Shown here: piece after piece, positions 43,558-54,787 of the stretch
How the letters are laid out: each line of letters begins with the position of its first letter
Numbering within the stretch: position 1 is the stretch's first letter
From: Cytobacillus eiseniae
GTDB taxonomy: Bacteria; Bacillota; Bacilli; Bacillales; Cytobacillaceae
Length of the DNA: 64,000 bases
NCBI RefSeq assembly: GCF_017874625.1
Contig: NZ_JAGIKZ010000004.1
Coordinates: forward strand, 62,001 to 126,000
Direction of reading: 5' to 3'
Position numbers and translations under genes: made by a program
Notes under the pieces: model-generated
Seen by the model: the letters and a program-made list of their open reading frames with translations, nothing else
Databases searched by the model: none
Told to the model about the DNA's origin: nothing

Positions 43558-46203
43558 TTATTCACCTTTTAATTCGTTAATCCGAGCTTCTACCGCTGCT
43601 CTCTTCTCACTATAATCCTTTTCTTTCGCTCTTTCTTCTTCAATCACTTTCTCTGGTGCCTTTTTCACAAAGCCCTCATTGCTCAGTTTCTTCTGAACAC
43701 GATCCACTTCTTTATTCAGTTTATCCCATTCTTTTTGTAAGCGAGCGACTTCTTCTTCGATATTAATTAATCCTTCGAGTGGCAGGATGATTTCTGCTCC
43801 TGTTACAACAGCTATCATTGCTTTTTCAGGTGTTTCCACTTCCATTGCAATGATTAGTTCTTCTGGATTACAGAAACGCTCAATATAGCCATGGTTATTC
43901 TCAAGAGTCTTAAGGATTTCTTCATCCTTCGCTTTTAATATCATTTTAATTTTCTTACTCATTGGTGTATTCACTTCTGCACGGCTATTACGAACAGAGC
44001 GAATGATTTCAACGAGAAGCTTCATTTCACCTGCCGCTTGATCATCTGTCAATTCTTCATTCACTATTGGCCATGCTGAGTTCGTGATCGATTCCCCAGC
44101 ATGAGGTAGGTTTTGCCAAATTTCCTCTGTAATGAATGGCATGAACGGATGTAATAAGCGCATTGTGTTATCTAGCACATATGCTAAGATCGAGCGTGTT
44201 GTTTTCTTCGCTGCCTCGTCTTCCCCATATAGTGGGAGCTTCGCCATTTCAATATACCAGTCACAGAAATCATCCCAAATGAAGTTGTAGAGAACCCGGC
44301 CTACTTCACCAAATTCATAGCGGTCAGATAATCTTGTTACTGTTTCAATCGTTTCATTTAATCGTGTTAAAATCCACTTATCTGCAACAGACTTTTCACC
44401 GCTTAAATCAATTTCATCATACGTTAATCCATTCATATTCATTAAAGCAAAACGAGAAGCATTCCAAATTTTATTAGCGAAATTCCATGTTGCTTCAACC
44501 TTCTCCATGCTAAAACGTAAATCTTGGCCTGGTGAGCTGCCTGTCGATAAGAAGTAGCGTAGAGAATCCGCACCATACTTATCAATAACATCCATTGGAT
44601 CAACACCGTTTCCAAGCGACTTACTCATCTTACGTCCTTCTGCATCACGAACTAATCCATGAATAAGTACATCTTTGAATGGACGTTCACCTGTAAATTC
44701 AAGTCCTTGGAAAATCATCCGGGAAACCCAGAAGAAAATAATGTCATACCCTGTAACTAGAGCAGCTGTTGGATAATAACGCTTGTAATCAGCCGCTTCT
44801 GTATCAGGCCAGCCCATTGTTGAAAATGGCCATAATGCAGAACTGAACCAAGTATCTAAAACATCCTTATCCTGTTCCCAGTTTTCAATATCTGCTGGAG
44901 CTTCGTTGCCTACAAAAACTTCACCTGTCTCTTTATGATACCAAGCAGGAATTCTGTGTCCCCACCAAAGTTGACGAGAGATACACCAGTCGCGGATATT
45001 TTCCATCCAGCGAAGATACGTATTTTCAAATCGATTCGGAACAAAGTTTACTTTATCTTCTTTCGATTGAAGGGCAACTGCTTCATCTGCTAGCGGCTGC
45101 ATTTTTACAAACCATTGAGTAGAAAGATATGGTTCAACAACTGCGCCGCTTCGCTCAGAGTGGCCAACCGAATGCATATGTTCTTCAATTTTAAATAGTA
45201 CACCTTGCTCTTGGAGATCTTTCACAATTTGCTTCCGGCATTCAAAACGGTCCATTCCTTGATATTTTTCAGCCTTTGCATTCATTGAGCCATCTTCATT
45301 CATTACAAGAACACGTTCAAGATTATGACGATTGCCAATTTCAAAGTCATTCGGATCATGTGCTGGAGTAATCTTCACCGCTCCTGAACCAAATTCCATA
45401 TCAACATAATCATCCGCAACGATTGGAATTTCCCGGCCAACAATTGGAAGCTTCACTGTTTTACCAATTAAATGCTTATAGCGCTCATCTTCTGGATGAA
45501 CAGCTACTGCCGTATCTCCAAGCATTGTTTCAGGACGTGTTGTTGCAATTTCGATATGTCCTGACCCGTCAGCAAGCGGATATCTCATATGATAGAACGC
45601 ACCTTGAACATCTTTATGAATAACCTCAATATCTGATAAAGCTGTTTTCGTTGATGGATCCCAATTAATGATGTATTCACCGCGGTAAATAAGGCCTTTA
45701 TTATATAGTGATACGAATACTTCACGAACTGCCTTTGATAATCCTTCATCAAGCGTAAAGCGCTCACGGCTATAATCTAGACCTAGTCCAAGCTTCGACC
45801 ATTGCTGACGGATATGGCTTGCATATTCCTCTTTCCATTTCCATGTTTCTTCGACAAATTTTTCACGACCTAAGTCATATCGGCTCTTTCCTTCATTGCG
45901 GAGCTTTTCCTCCACTTTTGCCTGTGTCGCGATTCCCGCATGGTCCATTCCTGGCAGCCACAATACATCATACCCCTGCATCCGCTTCATGCGTGTAAGA
46001 ATATCTTGAAGTGTCGTATCCCAGGCATGCCCAAGATGCAATCTTCCTGTTACGTTAGGCGGTGGAATAACAATCGTATAAGGGTCTTTCTTTTGATCAT
46101 CCTTCGCCTCAAAATATTTTCCCTTTAGCCACCAATCATAGCGTCCTTGCTCAATAGCCTGCGGATTATATTTTGTCGGCATTGTCAGTTCTTTCGTTTC
46201 CAT
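43558..46203 (-). CDS. valS: Valyl-tRNA synthetase
   Basis: ValS charges tRNA-Val and edits threonine mischarging. The class I HIGH motif is in [15 protein letters not shown] and the KMSKS motif in [14 protein letters not shown]. The editing domain lies about 190-330 ([20 protein letters not shown]). A C-terminal coiled coil (about 810-880) has [21 protein letters not shown] as landmark ([12 protein letters not shown]). ATG at 46203 is chosen, with GGGAG 7 bases upstream; a TTG two codons earlier is less likely. A T-box leader with a GUC specifier precedes it, so transcription should rise when tRNA-Val is uncharged. Confidence 0.98.
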   Translation of the reverse strand: METKELTMPTKYNPQAIEQGRYDWWLKGKYFEAKDDQKKDPYTIVIPPPNVTGRLHLGHAWDTTLQDILTRMKRMQGYDVLWLPGMDHAGIATQAKVEEKLRNEGKSRYDLGREKFVEETWKWKEEYASHIRQQWSKLGLGLDYSRERFTLDEGLSKAVREVFVSLYNKGLIYRGEYIINWDPSTKTALSDIEVIHKDVQGAFYHMRYPLADGSGHIEIATTRPETMLGDTAVAVHPEDERYKHLIGKTVKLPIVGREIPIVADDYVDMEFGSGAVKITPAHDPNDFEIGNRHNLERVLVMNEDGSMNAKAEKYQGMDRFECRKQIVKDLQEQGVLFKIEEHMHSVGHSERSGAVVEPYLSTQWFVKMQPLADEAVALQSKEDKVNFVPNRFENTYLRWMENIRDWCISRQLWWGHRIPAWYHKETGEVFVGNEAPADIENWEQDKDVLDTWFSSALWPFSTMGWPDTEAADYKRYYPTAALVTGYDIIFFWVSRMIFQGLEFTGERPFKDVLIHGLVRDAEGRKMSKSLGNGVDPMDVIDKYGADSLRYFLSTGSSPGQDLRFSMEKVEATWNFANKIWNASRFALMNMNGLTYDEIDLSGEKSVADKWILTRLNETIETVTRLSDRYEFGEVGRVLYNFIWDDFCDWYIEMAKLPLYGEDEAAKKTTRSILAYVLDNTMRLLHPFMPFITEEIWQNLPHAGESITNSAWPIVNEELTDDQAAGEMKLLVEIIRSVRNSRAEVNTPMSKKIKMILKAKDEEILKTLENNHGYIERFCNPEELIIAMEVETPEKAMIAVVTGAEIILPLEGLINIEEEVARLQKEWDKLNKEVDRVQKKLSNEGFVKKAPEKVIEEERAKEKDYSEKRAAVEARINELKGE

Positions 46204-46252
46204 CGTCAATCTCCCTTTCTAATTAAATGTTTTCAATATTCACAAAGAAAAT

Positions 46253-46627
46253 AAAAAAACCCCATTCGCCTTAAAAGGACGAATGGAGTTTGCTTCGCGG
46301 TACCACCTTTTTTTCAATCACATAAGAAAAGCGGAAGCGCCTTGCCCAGGGACGACAAGCATAAGACAAGCTGGCGAGAAGGTTGCTCTTTAACCTACTT
46401 GACAGATTGGCTTATGACCTCGAGTCCCTAGGCGCTGGAGCTGGACATTTCTTAATCATCATGATTGACTCTTAAACAGATAACGGATTTCCCGTCTTTC
46501 ACTACTTGGACAAAGAAGTCCTTTCACAAAAGAAGCTCAAGGGCGACCTTCCAACAGTTCTGCTTAGAAAACCTTTCAGCTAATGGTTTTCCTCTCTAAA
46601 AGCGAATGCTATTGTACTCTTCCCAAT
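46253..46627 (-). ncRNA. T-box riboswitch (tRNA-Val sensing) of valS
   Basis: The T-box core AAGGTGGTACCGCG is at 46296-46309 and the terminator AACTCCATTCGTC/GGCGAATGGGGTT with a T run at 46253-46290. Upstream are Stem I elements: the AGAGA bulge side, a GAAG...GAGCTTC base, and a candidate specifier GTC followed by G at 46545-46547 (GGTCGCCC). AAGTAG and stem III (GACGGGAAATCCGTTATC, 46480-46497) follow. The linker between stem III and the T-box holds a complete family B repeat. A TATAAT -10 is at 46644-46649. The rest of the 670-base gap up to the small gene at 46882 shows nothing else. Confidence 0.92.
46325..46447. repeat. Family B repeat, copy 3, inside the valS T-box leader
   Basis: It begins AGAAAAGCGGAAGCGCC and ends GGCGCTGGAGCTGGAC, with the same length and internal layout as 14877-14999. 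Outer pairing is AGCGCC/GGCGCT and GGGA/TCCC; the middle stem is CATAAG/CTTATG. Relative to the other copy these pairs have changed on both sides, which keeps base pairing. Confidence 0.8.
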
Positions 46628-46881
46628 CATAGCTAATTATTTTATTATACATATACTACCGAAGAATACGGATTATAGTCAATATTAATTTCCATATTAT
46701 TAATAATTTATTCATTTCTATATTGAATGTGTCATTTTTTACACAGGCTAATACGTCCATTATCTCTCTTTAGATGTATAACCCTTACTAATTTAATAGG
46801 GCATATACAAATTATAGGCACTATATTTGTAGATTACACATATTATTGTAGAAAGGGATTTTTAGAAAAGGGGCATGCGGA

Positions 46882-47073
46882 ATGAAGAGGAAATACAGTC
46901 CATATACTTTGCCGCCGTGGTTAAGAAAAGTTAGAGGGGCATGTGCACAATTTATTATTCCTATTTGTGTCTTTCAGGGGATACGAACAATTTTATTTCC
47001 ATTTACGCTCGACGTACTTTTACTTACTCTTTTAATTTTGTTAGCAGTAGCTTTGCATCTAAACGTAATATAA
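46882..47073 (+). CDS. Small conserved-type membrane protein of unknown function
   Basis: This 63-residue protein has a basic N-terminus (MKRKYSPYTLPPWLRKVRG) and two hydrophobic stretches (about 24-38, QFIIPICVFQGIRTI, and 43-61, LDVLLLTLLILLAVALHL), so it is probably a two-pass membrane protein with both ends inside. An AAGGGG ribosome site lies 9 bases before ATG. It is transcribed against ysxE and divergently from valS, and ends at a hairpin shared with ysxE. I do not know its function. Confidence 0.65.
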   Translation: MKRKYSPYTLPPWLRKVRGACAQFIIPICVFQGIRTILFPFTLDVLLLTLLILLAVALHLNVI

Positions 47074-47103
47074 GAGCCCAAAATCAACGTTAATTTTGGG
47101 CTC
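47074..47103. terminator. Hairpin shared by the small membrane gene and ysxE
   Basis: GAGCCCAAAAT and ATTTTGGGCTC form a perfect 11-bp stem. It begins right after the plus-strand stop codon and overlaps the last codons of ysxE, so the two convergent genes share it. Confidence 0.7.
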
Positions 47104-48160
47104 CTTCTTGTGCCTCAGCCTGTGCTTGGGCTTCAGCCATCGCTTTTTCTTGTGCTTTTTTTGCTTCAATTTCTTCAATTTTCATTAAGACATATTCGGT
47201 ATTTTTCAGTAGCCAAAATTGCCTCTGAAAGTTTTTGACCGACTTTCGTTCTCCTCCTTTACTCTCTCCTCTAAAATATTTTTCTGCTGAGTGAATGACC
47301 CCTCCTGGATGCGCAAAATAGCTTTGAAAAAGCAATAATTCCTCTTCTTTAAAAGGGAAATATTTCAAATACGTATAAATCCAGTCTACACTTTCGTCTG
47401 ATTGTTTTGGATAGGTTTTTAATGATCGTGATAGAAAGGGCAATAAATCATGGAGTGGTGAACCTTGTCTTGATTTTTCAAAATTAGTGAAATATCCATG
47501 GCCTTTCTCATCAAACAGGAAATGTTCTGTTGAGACTTTTCCATGAATTGTTACGATTCTTGCCTTCTCATCTTCACTTGTTTTTTCATACCATGTCTTT
47601 AAACGTTTCTCTGAAAATTGCAATGCCTGATTAATTTCATGGTAATAAAGGGCAAACAACAATTCAAATGGGGATAAATACTCTTTTTTCTCACATACTT
47701 CAATAAAACCTTCTAAAAACTCTCTTTCCTTTTCCCATTCAAGCAATGTATTTTCATAATGCTCTTTTCTTTCCTCACTGCTAATGGAGACCTCTTTAAC
47801 TGATAATGTGTGAAGTCTTGCCAACTCACGAAAAAGCTGCTGATGCCGTTCAAAACGATTTTCCTTTTCCACATTTGCTAGCCATGGCATTAAATAATAC
47901 AGATCATTCTCATATAAAACAGCATATCGTCCATCAACTGTTGGAAAAATGGGGACAATTCGGTTATAGCCTTTTTGAAACAATGCCTGTACATGCCGAA
48001 TGAAATCGCCCCCATGCTTTGGGTCAATTTTTTTTAACGCAAAAATGCCTTTATTTGTATAAATTTTTCTAATACGGCCAAGCTCCTCGACAAAATGCGG
48101 TTCAAGTGCGTAATGCTTTAATATTGGTGCCACTTTTTTCAAACGATTCTCTTTAGGCAT
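47090..48160 (-). CDS. ysxE: YsxE, spore coat protein of the CotS phosphotransferase family
   Basis: YsxE is a spore coat component with a kinase-like (aminoglycoside phosphotransferase) fold. The 356-residue protein shows FALKKIDPKHG (the lysine strand), the LHTLSVKE segment, and TIHGKVSTEHFLFDE, which corresponds to the catalytic HGD loop but has HGK, so activity may be lost. The C-terminal tail is Ala/Gln/Glu-rich (KAMAEAQAQAEAQEGAQ). It lies downstream of spoVID as in B. subtilis, 203 bases away, past a terminator. The sister protein at the left edge of the window belongs to the same family. Confidence 0.93.
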   Translation of the reverse strand: MPKENRLKKVAPILKHYALEPHFVEELGRIRKIYTNKGIFALKKIDPKHGGDFIRHVQALFQKGYNRIVPIFPTVDGRYAVLYENDLYYLMPWLANVEKENRFERHQQLFRELARLHTLSVKEVSISSEERKEHYENTLLEWEKEREFLEGFIEVCEKKEYLSPFELLFALYYHEINQALQFSEKRLKTWYEKTSEDEKARIVTIHGKVSTEHFLFDEKGHGYFTNFEKSRQGSPLHDLLPFLSRSLKTYPKQSDESVDWIYTYLKYFPFKEEELLLFQSYFAHPGGVIHSAEKYFRGESKGGERKSVKNFQRQFWLLKNTEYVLMKIEEIEAKKAQEKAMAEAQAQAEAQEGAQN

Positions 48161-48310
48161 AAGAATCCACTCTCTTTCATTGAAAACAGAAGTACAGCTT
48201 AGCTAAACTTGAAGATCCCTCACTACTAATCTTATTTAGTAGTTTATCAGCAAAATCCTGTGACTTATCAGCCAGTTTCAGTCATTTATAAGTCAATCCA
48301 CAATAACGAA

Positions 48311-48356
48311 AAAACAGCCTAAGCAGGTGTTCGTCAACCCGCCCAGCCTGTTTTTG
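48311..48356 (-). terminator. Terminator of spoVID
   Basis: On the minus strand AACAG...GGCGGGT pairs with ACCTGC...CTGTT (with mismatches) and is followed by TTTTTTCG, just after the spoVID stop. Confidence 0.55.
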
Positions 48357-48363
48357 CTTTCTT

Positions 48364-49467
48364 CTAGCGGGCTACAGCAACCGGAATATATAGCACTTGC
48401 CCTTCATAAATATCTTGGCTAAGTTCCAATTGATTAACAGTTAATAATTGATGCACACCCACTTCGTACCTTTCAGCAATTTGATCAATGGTGTCACCAT
48501 TTTGAACAATGCATACCTTCAATTTTGCCACATTCTCTGATTCTTCCTTACGGGCAAAAAATTCGGTTAATGACATACTTTTCTTTGACTTTTTCTTTGG
48601 CTTACTACCTTTTTCAGCTGTTTCTTCAACGACTTCAGGAGTTTCTACTTCTTCTACTATGATTTCATTCAACTCTTCAATTGCAGGGCTCTCATCAGGA
48701 ATGCCAAAAACATCATTAGCTGAAGGAGGTGGCTCCTCACTTCTTTGCGCAGAAAATGAGATTTCCGGTTCCAGTTGAATGTCTTCCTTTACTGGCGCTT
48801 CCTCTTCATTCTGTTTTCTTGCCTCTGCTTCAAATGGAAGATATGCTTCCTCATCCTCTGGCTGCTCTACCTCTTCATTAAATGCAGGACTTACAAATAT
48901 TTCTGTTCTTTCCTCTTCTTTCTCAAGTTCATTAACTTCAACAGGATTTTCTGTTGCTTCAATAGTTGATGTTGATCGATATTGCGGTTCAAGTTCTACT
49001 TCTACGACTTCTTCTTCCATTGCCGGAACATGCTGCTGTTCACCGTATAAGCCAATAATCATTAAATTCGCTGAAAGCTTCATACAACTTCTTTCTGGAA
49101 AAACATAATCAAATGATTCCACTTGTACATCAATGTCATTAATGCTCTGAATTCGATTATTAGGGATCGTAATATCTACTGGAAAAAAGTGAGAGAACTC
49201 ACATATTCCTTCTTCTCTTTCCTCAACGATTTGAACAAATTTTGGTGTAGCAAATGTTTCGTTCTGTTCCGCTTCTACTTCTTCATTGCGTTTATATTCA
49301 CCTGATAGCTCCAGTGCTCCCTGAATCGTAACATATTGATCATTTTCCTGAATCAAAATATCTGGATCTAACGATATGGATACTAACTCAAGTACTTCCT
49401 GTCCTTTTTGAAACCAGACGGACTCTTCTAATGAAAATCGTAAACACGATGGATTCCCTTGAGACAA
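48364..49467 (-). CDS. spoVID: SpoVID, spore coat encasement morphogenetic protein
   Basis: SpoVID is needed for coat proteins to surround the forespore; it binds SpoIVA, SafA and CotE. The N-terminal domain (about 1-140) matches the family: LRFSLEESVWFQKGQEV and FFPVDITIPNNRI. A long Glu-rich middle follows (about 150-305), and a C-terminal LysM domain (about 320-365, CIVQNGDTIDQIAERYEVG). At about 367 residues it is much shorter than the B. subtilis protein, mainly through a shorter acidic linker. The TTG at 49467 is chosen because AAAGGGGGAG lies 5 bases before it. SafA, its partner, is also in this window. Confidence 0.94.
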   Translation of the reverse strand: MSQGNPSCLRFSLEESVWFQKGQEVLELVSISLDPDILIQENDQYVTIQGALELSGEYKRNEEVEAEQNETFATPKFVQIVEEREEGICEFSHFFPVDITIPNNRIQSINDIDVQVESFDYVFPERSCMKLSANLMIIGLYGEQQHVPAMEEEVVEVELEPQYRSTSTIEATENPVEVNELEKEEERTEIFVSPAFNEEVEQPEDEEAYLPFEAEARKQNEEEAPVKEDIQLEPEISFSAQRSEEPPPSANDVFGIPDESPAIEELNEIIVEEVETPEVVEETAEKGSKPKKKSKKSMSLTEFFARKEESENVAKLKVCIVQNGDTIDQIAERYEVGVHQLLTVNQLELSQDIYEGQVLYIPVAVAR

Positions 49468-49657
49468 AGCGACTCCCCCTTTCATCACATAACACATCAC
49501 ACATAATCACTATGTCATTTACAATTTATGAAAAAATAGAATTAATTATGACCGGAAAAGTCGTAAATTTCCCTATTTTGATTACAGAGGGTGAAAGTGC
49601 ATTTGTCATGACTTATGAAAGGATCGATAGCAACTATTTTAAAGTCTCTAACAAACA

Positions 49658-49691
49658 AAAAACACCCATCCGTTGGAGATGAGTGTTTTTA
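49658..49691 (-). terminator. Terminator of the hem operon
   Basis: AAAAACACTCATC pairs with GATGGGTGTTTTT with one wobble, followed by a T-rich stretch, directly after hemL. Confidence 0.8.
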
Positions 49692-49698
49692 ACATTGG

Positions 49699-50988
49699 TT
49701 ATCCTTTAAGTTTTGAAAAAGCAATATCGACAGCTTGAAGTGTCTTTTCAATATCTTCATCCGTATGGGCTGTTGATAAGAATAAGCCTTCAAATTGTGA
49801 AGGTGGCAGGAATACCCCTTGATTAGCCATTTCACGGTAGTATGCAGCAAAATAATCAAGATTTGATGTTTTTGCTTTTTCATAGTTAATGACATTTTCA
49901 TTTGTAAAGAAGAAGCCGATCATAGAGCCTGCACGATTGAACGTATTTGGAATATCATATTTTTCCGCACTTGCTTTTATTCCAGCTTCAAGCATGTCTC
50001 CTAAACGCGTAAATTCCACATAACTTTCAGGAGTAAGCTGGCTTAATGTTGCATAGCCTGCTGACATTGCAAGTGGATTTCCAGATAAAGTACCTGCTTG
50101 ATAGATTGGTCCACTTGGCGCAATCTGCTCCATAATTTCTGCTTTTCCGCCATAAGCACCGACAGGAAGCCCACCGCCAATTACTTTTCCGAGACATGTA
50201 AGATCTGGCGTCACATTAAAATGTCCTTGGGCACAATTATAACCAACACGGAAGCCAGTCATAACCTCATCAAAGATCAATAACGCACCATATTGAGTCG
50301 TAATTTCTCGTAATCCTTCTAAAAATCCTGGCTGTGGTGGAACAAGTCCCATATTTCCAGCAACAGGCTCAACAATGATTCCGGCAATATCTTCTCCAAA
50401 TTGTTCAAAAGCATACTTTACACTATTCAAATCATTGTATGGAACCGTAATTGTATTTTTAGCAATTCCTTCTGGTACGCCAGGGCTATCAGGTAATCCA
50501 AGCGTAGCAACACCTGATCCAGCTTTAATTAAGAGTGAATCCCCATGGCCATGATAACAGCCTTCAAACTTTAGAATCTTGTCACGCCCTGTATAGCCAC
50601 GTGCTAATCTTAATGCACTCATCGTTGCTTCCGTTCCAGATGAAACCATGCGGATGATCTCGATCGATGGCACTCGTTCAATAACTAATTTTGCTAACTC
50701 GTTCTCAGTAACCGTCGGTGCACCAAAGCTTGTACCTAATTCTGCTACCTTTTTTAATGCTTCAACTACACGATCATTTGTATGTCCTAAAATAAGTGGA
50801 CCCCATGACAATACATAGTCAATATATTCATTGCCATCGATATCATAAATTTTTGAGCCTTTGCCTCGCTCCATAAAAATTGGATCCATGTTTACCGATT
50901 TAAATGCACGAACAGGTGAATTTACTCCTCCAGGCATTAATGTTTTTGCTTCTTTAAAAGCCTGAATCGATTTCTCATATGAGCGCAT
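49699..50988 (-). CDS. hemL: Glutamate-1-semialdehyde 2,1-aminomutase
   Basis: HemL turns glutamate-1-semialdehyde into 5-aminolevulinate with pyridoxal phosphate. The Schiff-base lysine is in [18 protein letters not shown], and the cofactor Asp is in [27 protein letters not shown] near the start is a family mark. The length of 429 residues is standard. It is the last gene of hemAXCDBL; a 223-base gap without a visible gene separates it from hemB, so it may have extra control. A terminator follows. Confidence 0.97.
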   Translation of the reverse strand: MRSYEKSIQAFKEAKTLMPGGVNSPVRAFKSVNMDPIFMERGKGSKIYDIDGNEYIDYVLSWGPLILGHTNDRVVEALKKVAELGTSFGAPTVTENELAKLVIERVPSIEIIRMVSSGTEATMSALRLARGYTGRDKILKFEGCYHGHGDSLLIKAGSGVATLGLPDSPGVPEGIAKNTITVPYNDLNSVKYAFEQFGEDIAGIIVEPVAGNMGLVPPQPGFLEGLREITTQYGALLIFDEVMTGFRVGYNCAQGHFNVTPDLTCLGKVIGGGLPVGAYGGKAEIMEQIAPSGPIYQAGTLSGNPLAMSAGYATLSQLTPESYVEFTRLGDMLEAGIKASAEKYDIPNTFNRAGSMIGFFFTNENVINYEKAKTSNLDYFAAYYREMANQGVFLPPSQFEGLFLSTAHTDEDIEKTLQAVDIAFSKLKG

Positions 50989-51211
50989 GAATGAACCCCT
51001 CTTTCATTATTTTTGGCTGTTTTCGCAAACATTGTTGCTTATTAAGATAAAGTTGGTAAAGGTTGATTTCCACTCCAGGTTGCTCCAATCAACCGACCTA
51101 GTTAATCAATCATATTCATTCAAACATTTGATTCAAAAGCAACAAACCTTTAGTAAAGAGCCTTAATTTTTTAACGCACCTAAAATGCATACCTAAATTT
51201 GAAGCTTACAT

Positions 51212-52189
51212 TTACTGTTCCTTCAGCCATCTTGCCGCATCTTTTGCGTGGTATGTAATAATTAGGTCACAGCCTGCACGTTTCATACCAGTCAGCATTT
51301 CCATGACAATTCTTTCTTCATCAATCCAGCCATTTTGCGCAGCTGCTTTAACCATTGAATACTCACCGCTCACATTATAAATAACAAGCGGAAGATTAAA
51401 GTTGTTTTTCACATCACGAACAATGTCCAGATAAGGCATGCCAGGCTTCACAATCAGGAAGTCAGCACCTTCCATTAAATCAGATTCTGCTTCACGCAAT
51501 GCTTCCATCCGGTTTGCTGGGTCCATTTGATAAGCCTTCCGATCACCGAATTGTGGGGTACTATCCGCTGCATCACGGAAAGGACCATAAAATGCTGAAG
51601 CGTATTTCACCGCATAAGACATAATTGGAATATTTTCAAATCCTGCTTCATCTAATCCAGCACGAATAGCCGCAACAAATCCGTCCATCATATTAGATGG
51701 AGCGATGATATCTGCTCCAGCCTTCGCTTGACTGACAGCTGTTTGAACAAGTAATTCTAGAGACGCATCATTTAATACTTGATCCCCTTCAATTAAACCG
51801 CAATGGCCATGGCTTGTGTATTCACAAAGACATGTATCAGCAACGACGATCATCTCTGGATATTTAGCTTTTATAAAGCGTGTAGCTTCCTGAACAATCC
51901 CATGATCATGATATGCTTGTTCGCCACACTCATCTTTCTCTAGAGGAATACCGAATAGAAGAACCGATTTAATGCCTAAATCGACAACCTCATTCATTTC
52001 CTCTTCCAGATGATCTAAAGATAAATTATAAATTCCCGGCATTGAGGGGATTTCACGCTTAATATCCTTTCCCTCTGCAACAAAGATTGGATAGATGAAA
52101 TCATCTGTTCTTAAATGATTTTCACGTACGAGTGCACGCATATTTGCAGTCTGGCGTAATCGTCTATGGCGTGTGAATTGTATATCCAT
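51212..52189 (-). CDS. hemB: Porphobilinogen synthase (5-aminolevulinate dehydratase)
   Basis: HemB condenses two 5-aminolevulinate molecules to porphobilinogen. The zinc cysteine site is [14 protein letters not shown], and the two Schiff-base lysines are in [19 protein letters not shown] (AVKYAS) and [29 protein letters not shown] near the start is typical. ATG at 52189 is chosen since GGAGGG lies 6 bases upstream; the upstream in-frame alternative falls in hemD. The end of hemD is 14 bases past this start, so the ribosome site lies inside hemD. Confidence 0.97.
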   Translation of the reverse strand: MDIQFTRHRRLRQTANMRALVRENHLRTDDFIYPIFVAEGKDIKREIPSMPGIYNLSLDHLEEEMNEVVDLGIKSVLLFGIPLEKDECGEQAYHDHGIVQEATRFIKAKYPEMIVVADTCLCEYTSHGHCGLIEGDQVLNDASLELLVQTAVSQAKAGADIIAPSNMMDGFVAAIRAGLDEAGFENIPIMSYAVKYASAFYGPFRDAADSTPQFGDRKAYQMDPANRMEALREAESDLMEGADFLIVKPGMPYLDIVRDVKNNFNLPLVIYNVSGEYSMVKAAAQNGWIDEERIVMEMLTGMKRAGCDLIITYHAKDAARWLKEQ

Positions 52190-52202
52190 TTCATACCCTC
52201 CG

Positions 52203-52982
52203 CTATTCATTTTCTAAATAATTGATTATACTTTTTATCATATGATTCACAGTAAATACATCCGGTGCACTATGCACTGGCAAACCGTAGGATTCAATTC
52301 TTGCCTTAGTTACTGGTCCGATACAACCGATGATACATCCTTCAAGATGCCTATAAAGATTGTACTCTTTCACGACACTCATCAAATGATCAATCGTAGA
52401 TGGACTCGTAAAGGTAAGAATATGCAATTTATCTCGAGAAAGCTCTTCAACAATTAATTTCTTGCTCTCCTCTGGAAAATACGTTTCATATATAACAATT
52501 TCATCAACAATTGCCCCATGCGCTGTAAAAGCAGTAGCAATGTAATTTCTTGCTAAGCTCCCTTTTGGAATGAGTATTTTCATCCCCTTTTTAACATGGG
52601 GTAAAAAATCCTCTACAAATTCCTCAGCAACATATTTCTCTGGAACAAAATCAACACGAAGTCCTTGAGCCTCGATAAAGCTAGCCGTTTTCGTACCTAT
52701 TGCCGCAATTCTCGGAAGTTTGCCTCTTTCTAATGGCGAGACAAATGATAGAAATAATTCAACCGTTATGCTACTAGTGAAAATCAACCAATCATATGTA
52801 TGCAATTGATGAATAACTGCTAAGATTTCTTCGGAAGGATGGACTGGCTTAAAGGCAATAAGCGGGATTTCAATAGGATTCCCGCCATAGCCTTTAATTA
52901 ACTCAGAAAATGATTTTGCCTGTCCCCTGCTCCTAGGTACAAGTACATTCTTCCCCTTTAGAGGGGAGGCGGAGGCGTTCAT
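52203..52982 (-). CDS. hemD: Uroporphyrinogen-III synthase
   Basis: HemD closes and inverts ring D of hydroxymethylbilane. The family is poorly conserved; visible marks are [21 protein letters not shown] at the start, [15 protein letters not shown], and [13 protein letters not shown] plus [15 protein letters not shown] in the second lobe. The length of 259 residues is usual. It overlaps hemC by 4 bases (ATGA) and its end lies just before the hemB start, as expected for this operon. Position gives most of the certainty. Confidence 0.95.
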   Translation of the reverse strand: MNASASPLKGKNVLVPRSRGQAKSFSELIKGYGGNPIEIPLIAFKPVHPSEEILAVIHQLHTYDWLIFTSSITVELFLSFVSPLERGKLPRIAAIGTKTASFIEAQGLRVDFVPEKYVAEEFVEDFLPHVKKGMKILIPKGSLARNYIATAFTAHGAIVDEIVIYETYFPEESKKLIVEELSRDKLHILTFTSPSTIDHLMSVVKEYNLYRHLEGCIIGCIGPVTKARIESYGLPVHSAPDVFTVNHMIKSIINYLENE

Positions 52983-53914
52983 TCGCCATCCATCTCCGCT
53001 TTCACTTGATCAATTAATTCTTTCCCACCAAGACTAATTAACGCATTAGCAGCTTCCGTTCCAACTGCTTCAGGGTCTGTTCCTGTTGTTTGTTCCTTGT
53101 AAATAATTTTCCCATCAGGTGATGCGACAAGTGATGTAAGCACGATTTCGCCCTTGCTATTGATGACCGCATAACCTGCGATCGGCACTTGGCAGCCACC
53201 TTCCATTTTATGAAGAAACGCTCTTTCCGCCGTAACGGTTACACTTGTCGTCTCACATGTGAATTTCTTCAATAATCCAAGTAATTCCTCATCATCACCG
53301 CGACATTCAATCGATAAAGCACCTTGCCCAATTGCAGGTAAACAAATATCTGGATCAAGGAATTCTGTGACAACATCAGCTGCCCAGCCAAGTCTTGATA
53401 AACCAGCTGCTGCTAAAATAATCGCATCATATTCGTCCGTTTCTAATTTTGCTAATCGAGTATCAATATTTCCTCTGATCCACTTAATTTCAATATCTGA
53501 ACGACGAGCTAACAGCTGCGCCGCACGTCTTAAACTACTTGTCCCCACAATGGCTCCAGGCTTAAGTTCATCAAATCGAACATGGCCTTTAGAGATGAGC
53601 ACGTCACGGTGATCCTCTCTCTCTGGGATACAGCCGATCACAAGGCCATCTGGCAGAACTGCAGGCATATCTTTCATGCTATGAACAGCCATATCAATTT
53701 CCTTATCAAGCATGGCCTGTTCAATTTCCTTTACAAATAGCCCTTTTCCACCTACTTTAGAGAGCGTAACATCTAAGATTCGATCGCCTTTTGTCACAAT
53801 TTCCTTAACCTCAAAATCAAAAGATGGATCAATTGACTTTAATTGCTTAATTACCCAATTTGTTTGTGTTAATGCCAGCTTGCTTCTACGTGATCCAACA
53901 ATAATTTTTCTCAT
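52979..53914 (-). CDS. hemC: Porphobilinogen deaminase (hydroxymethylbilane synthase)
   Basis: HemC polymerises four porphobilinogens on a dipyrromethane cofactor. The cofactor cysteine is in [14 protein letters not shown]. The N-terminal [17 protein letters not shown] and the catalytic Asp region [15 protein letters not shown] are clear, as is [15 protein letters not shown]. The length of 311 residues is standard. It lies 24 bases after hemX and overlaps hemD by 4 bases. Confidence 0.98.
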   Translation of the reverse strand: MRKIIVGSRRSKLALTQTNWVIKQLKSIDPSFDFEVKEIVTKGDRILDVTLSKVGGKGLFVKEIEQAMLDKEIDMAVHSMKDMPAVLPDGLVIGCIPEREDHRDVLISKGHVRFDELKPGAIVGTSSLRRAAQLLARRSDIEIKWIRGNIDTRLAKLETDEYDAIILAAAGLSRLGWAADVVTEFLDPDICLPAIGQGALSIECRGDDEELLGLLKKFTCETTSVTVTAERAFLHKMEGGCQVPIAGYAVINSKGEIVLTSLVASPDGKIIYKEQTTGTDPEAVGTEAANALISLGGKELIDQVKAEMDGE

Positions 53915-53938
53915 AATAACCTCCGAATTTTATACAAC

Positions 53939-54772
53939 CTAAGAATACCAAAAATGGAACGACGATAATTTCCCAAATAAAAAGAAATTAATTAATACAA
54001 TAAGAAAGGATGCAAGATTCCATGAAAGCAACTTGTTTCCTGACATTCCTTTTCCCACTTTTAAATATAAATAAATGCTATAAATAACTAGGACAATGAA
54101 CGACCCGATCACTTTTGAATCGTACCAGATCATGTCAGGGACTTTAATATAAGCCCAGATTACACCTAGTATTAGACTAATAATGAGTAACGCAACGCCA
54201 ATCACATTTAAAACAAAGGACATCTTATCCAACTGGGTTAAATCAGCTAGACGCAGTAGACGCGGTCCCCACTTCTTTCTTTTTAAAAGATCATATTGAA
54301 TCAAATAGAGCAATGAAAACACAAAAGAAAGAGAAAAAGCACCATATGAAAGGATCGCAACAGTAATATGTATGAGCAGCAGTTCTGAAACTAACTGCTG
54401 GGCCATCACATGGGATTCATATTGCATAGGGGCAAACGTGTGTATAGCCATGATCATGAACCCGATAACATTTGTAAAAAACACAATAAAATCAACTCGA
54501 AGCAGACGATTAATGATCAATGATAATGTAATGAGCACCCAAGCGTAAAAATAAAGCCCTTCGAATATCGTTAGAACAGGAAATCTTCCTGTTTTTAACA
54601 TATACAAAATAAGGAAAATCGTTTGCAAACCCCATACAAATGAAAGTAACCAGAAGGCGGTTCGGTTTGCCTTCCGGTTAGACGTCAAAAAATCAACAAA
54701 ATATAGCAAGACACATAAGGCATAAAGTACGACTGTAAATTCATGCAGTCGTGTCATATAGATTTCAAGCAT
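53939..54772 (-). CDS. hemX: HemX, membrane protein controlling HemA level
   Basis: HemX is a CcsA/CcmC-like integral membrane protein that in B. subtilis lowers the amount of HemA. The 277 residues carry about eight hydrophobic segments (for example FTVVLYALCVLLYFVDF and SFIVLVIYSIYLYL). A central His lies in LLLIHITVAILSYGAFSLSF, in the style of the CcsA cytochrome-assembly domain. It sits between hemA and hemC, 15 bases after hemA, the conserved order. Confidence 0.94.
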   Translation of the reverse strand: MLEIYMTRLHEFTVVLYALCVLLYFVDFLTSNRKANRTAFWLLSFVWGLQTIFLILYMLKTGRFPVLTIFEGLYFYAWVLITLSLIINRLLRVDFIVFFTNVIGFMIMAIHTFAPMQYESHVMAQQLVSELLLIHITVAILSYGAFSLSFVFSLLYLIQYDLLKRKKWGPRLLRLADLTQLDKMSFVLNVIGVALLIISLILGVIWAYIKVPDMIWYDSKVIGSFIVLVIYSIYLYLKVGKGMSGNKLLSWNLASFLIVLINFFLFGKLSSFHFWYS

Positions 54773-54787
54773 GGACAGTACTCCTTA

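Noticed and set aside
49512-49682. Plus-strand frame between spoVID and hemL (MSFTIYEKIE...)
   Set aside because: No ribosome site, and its end runs through the hem operon terminator.
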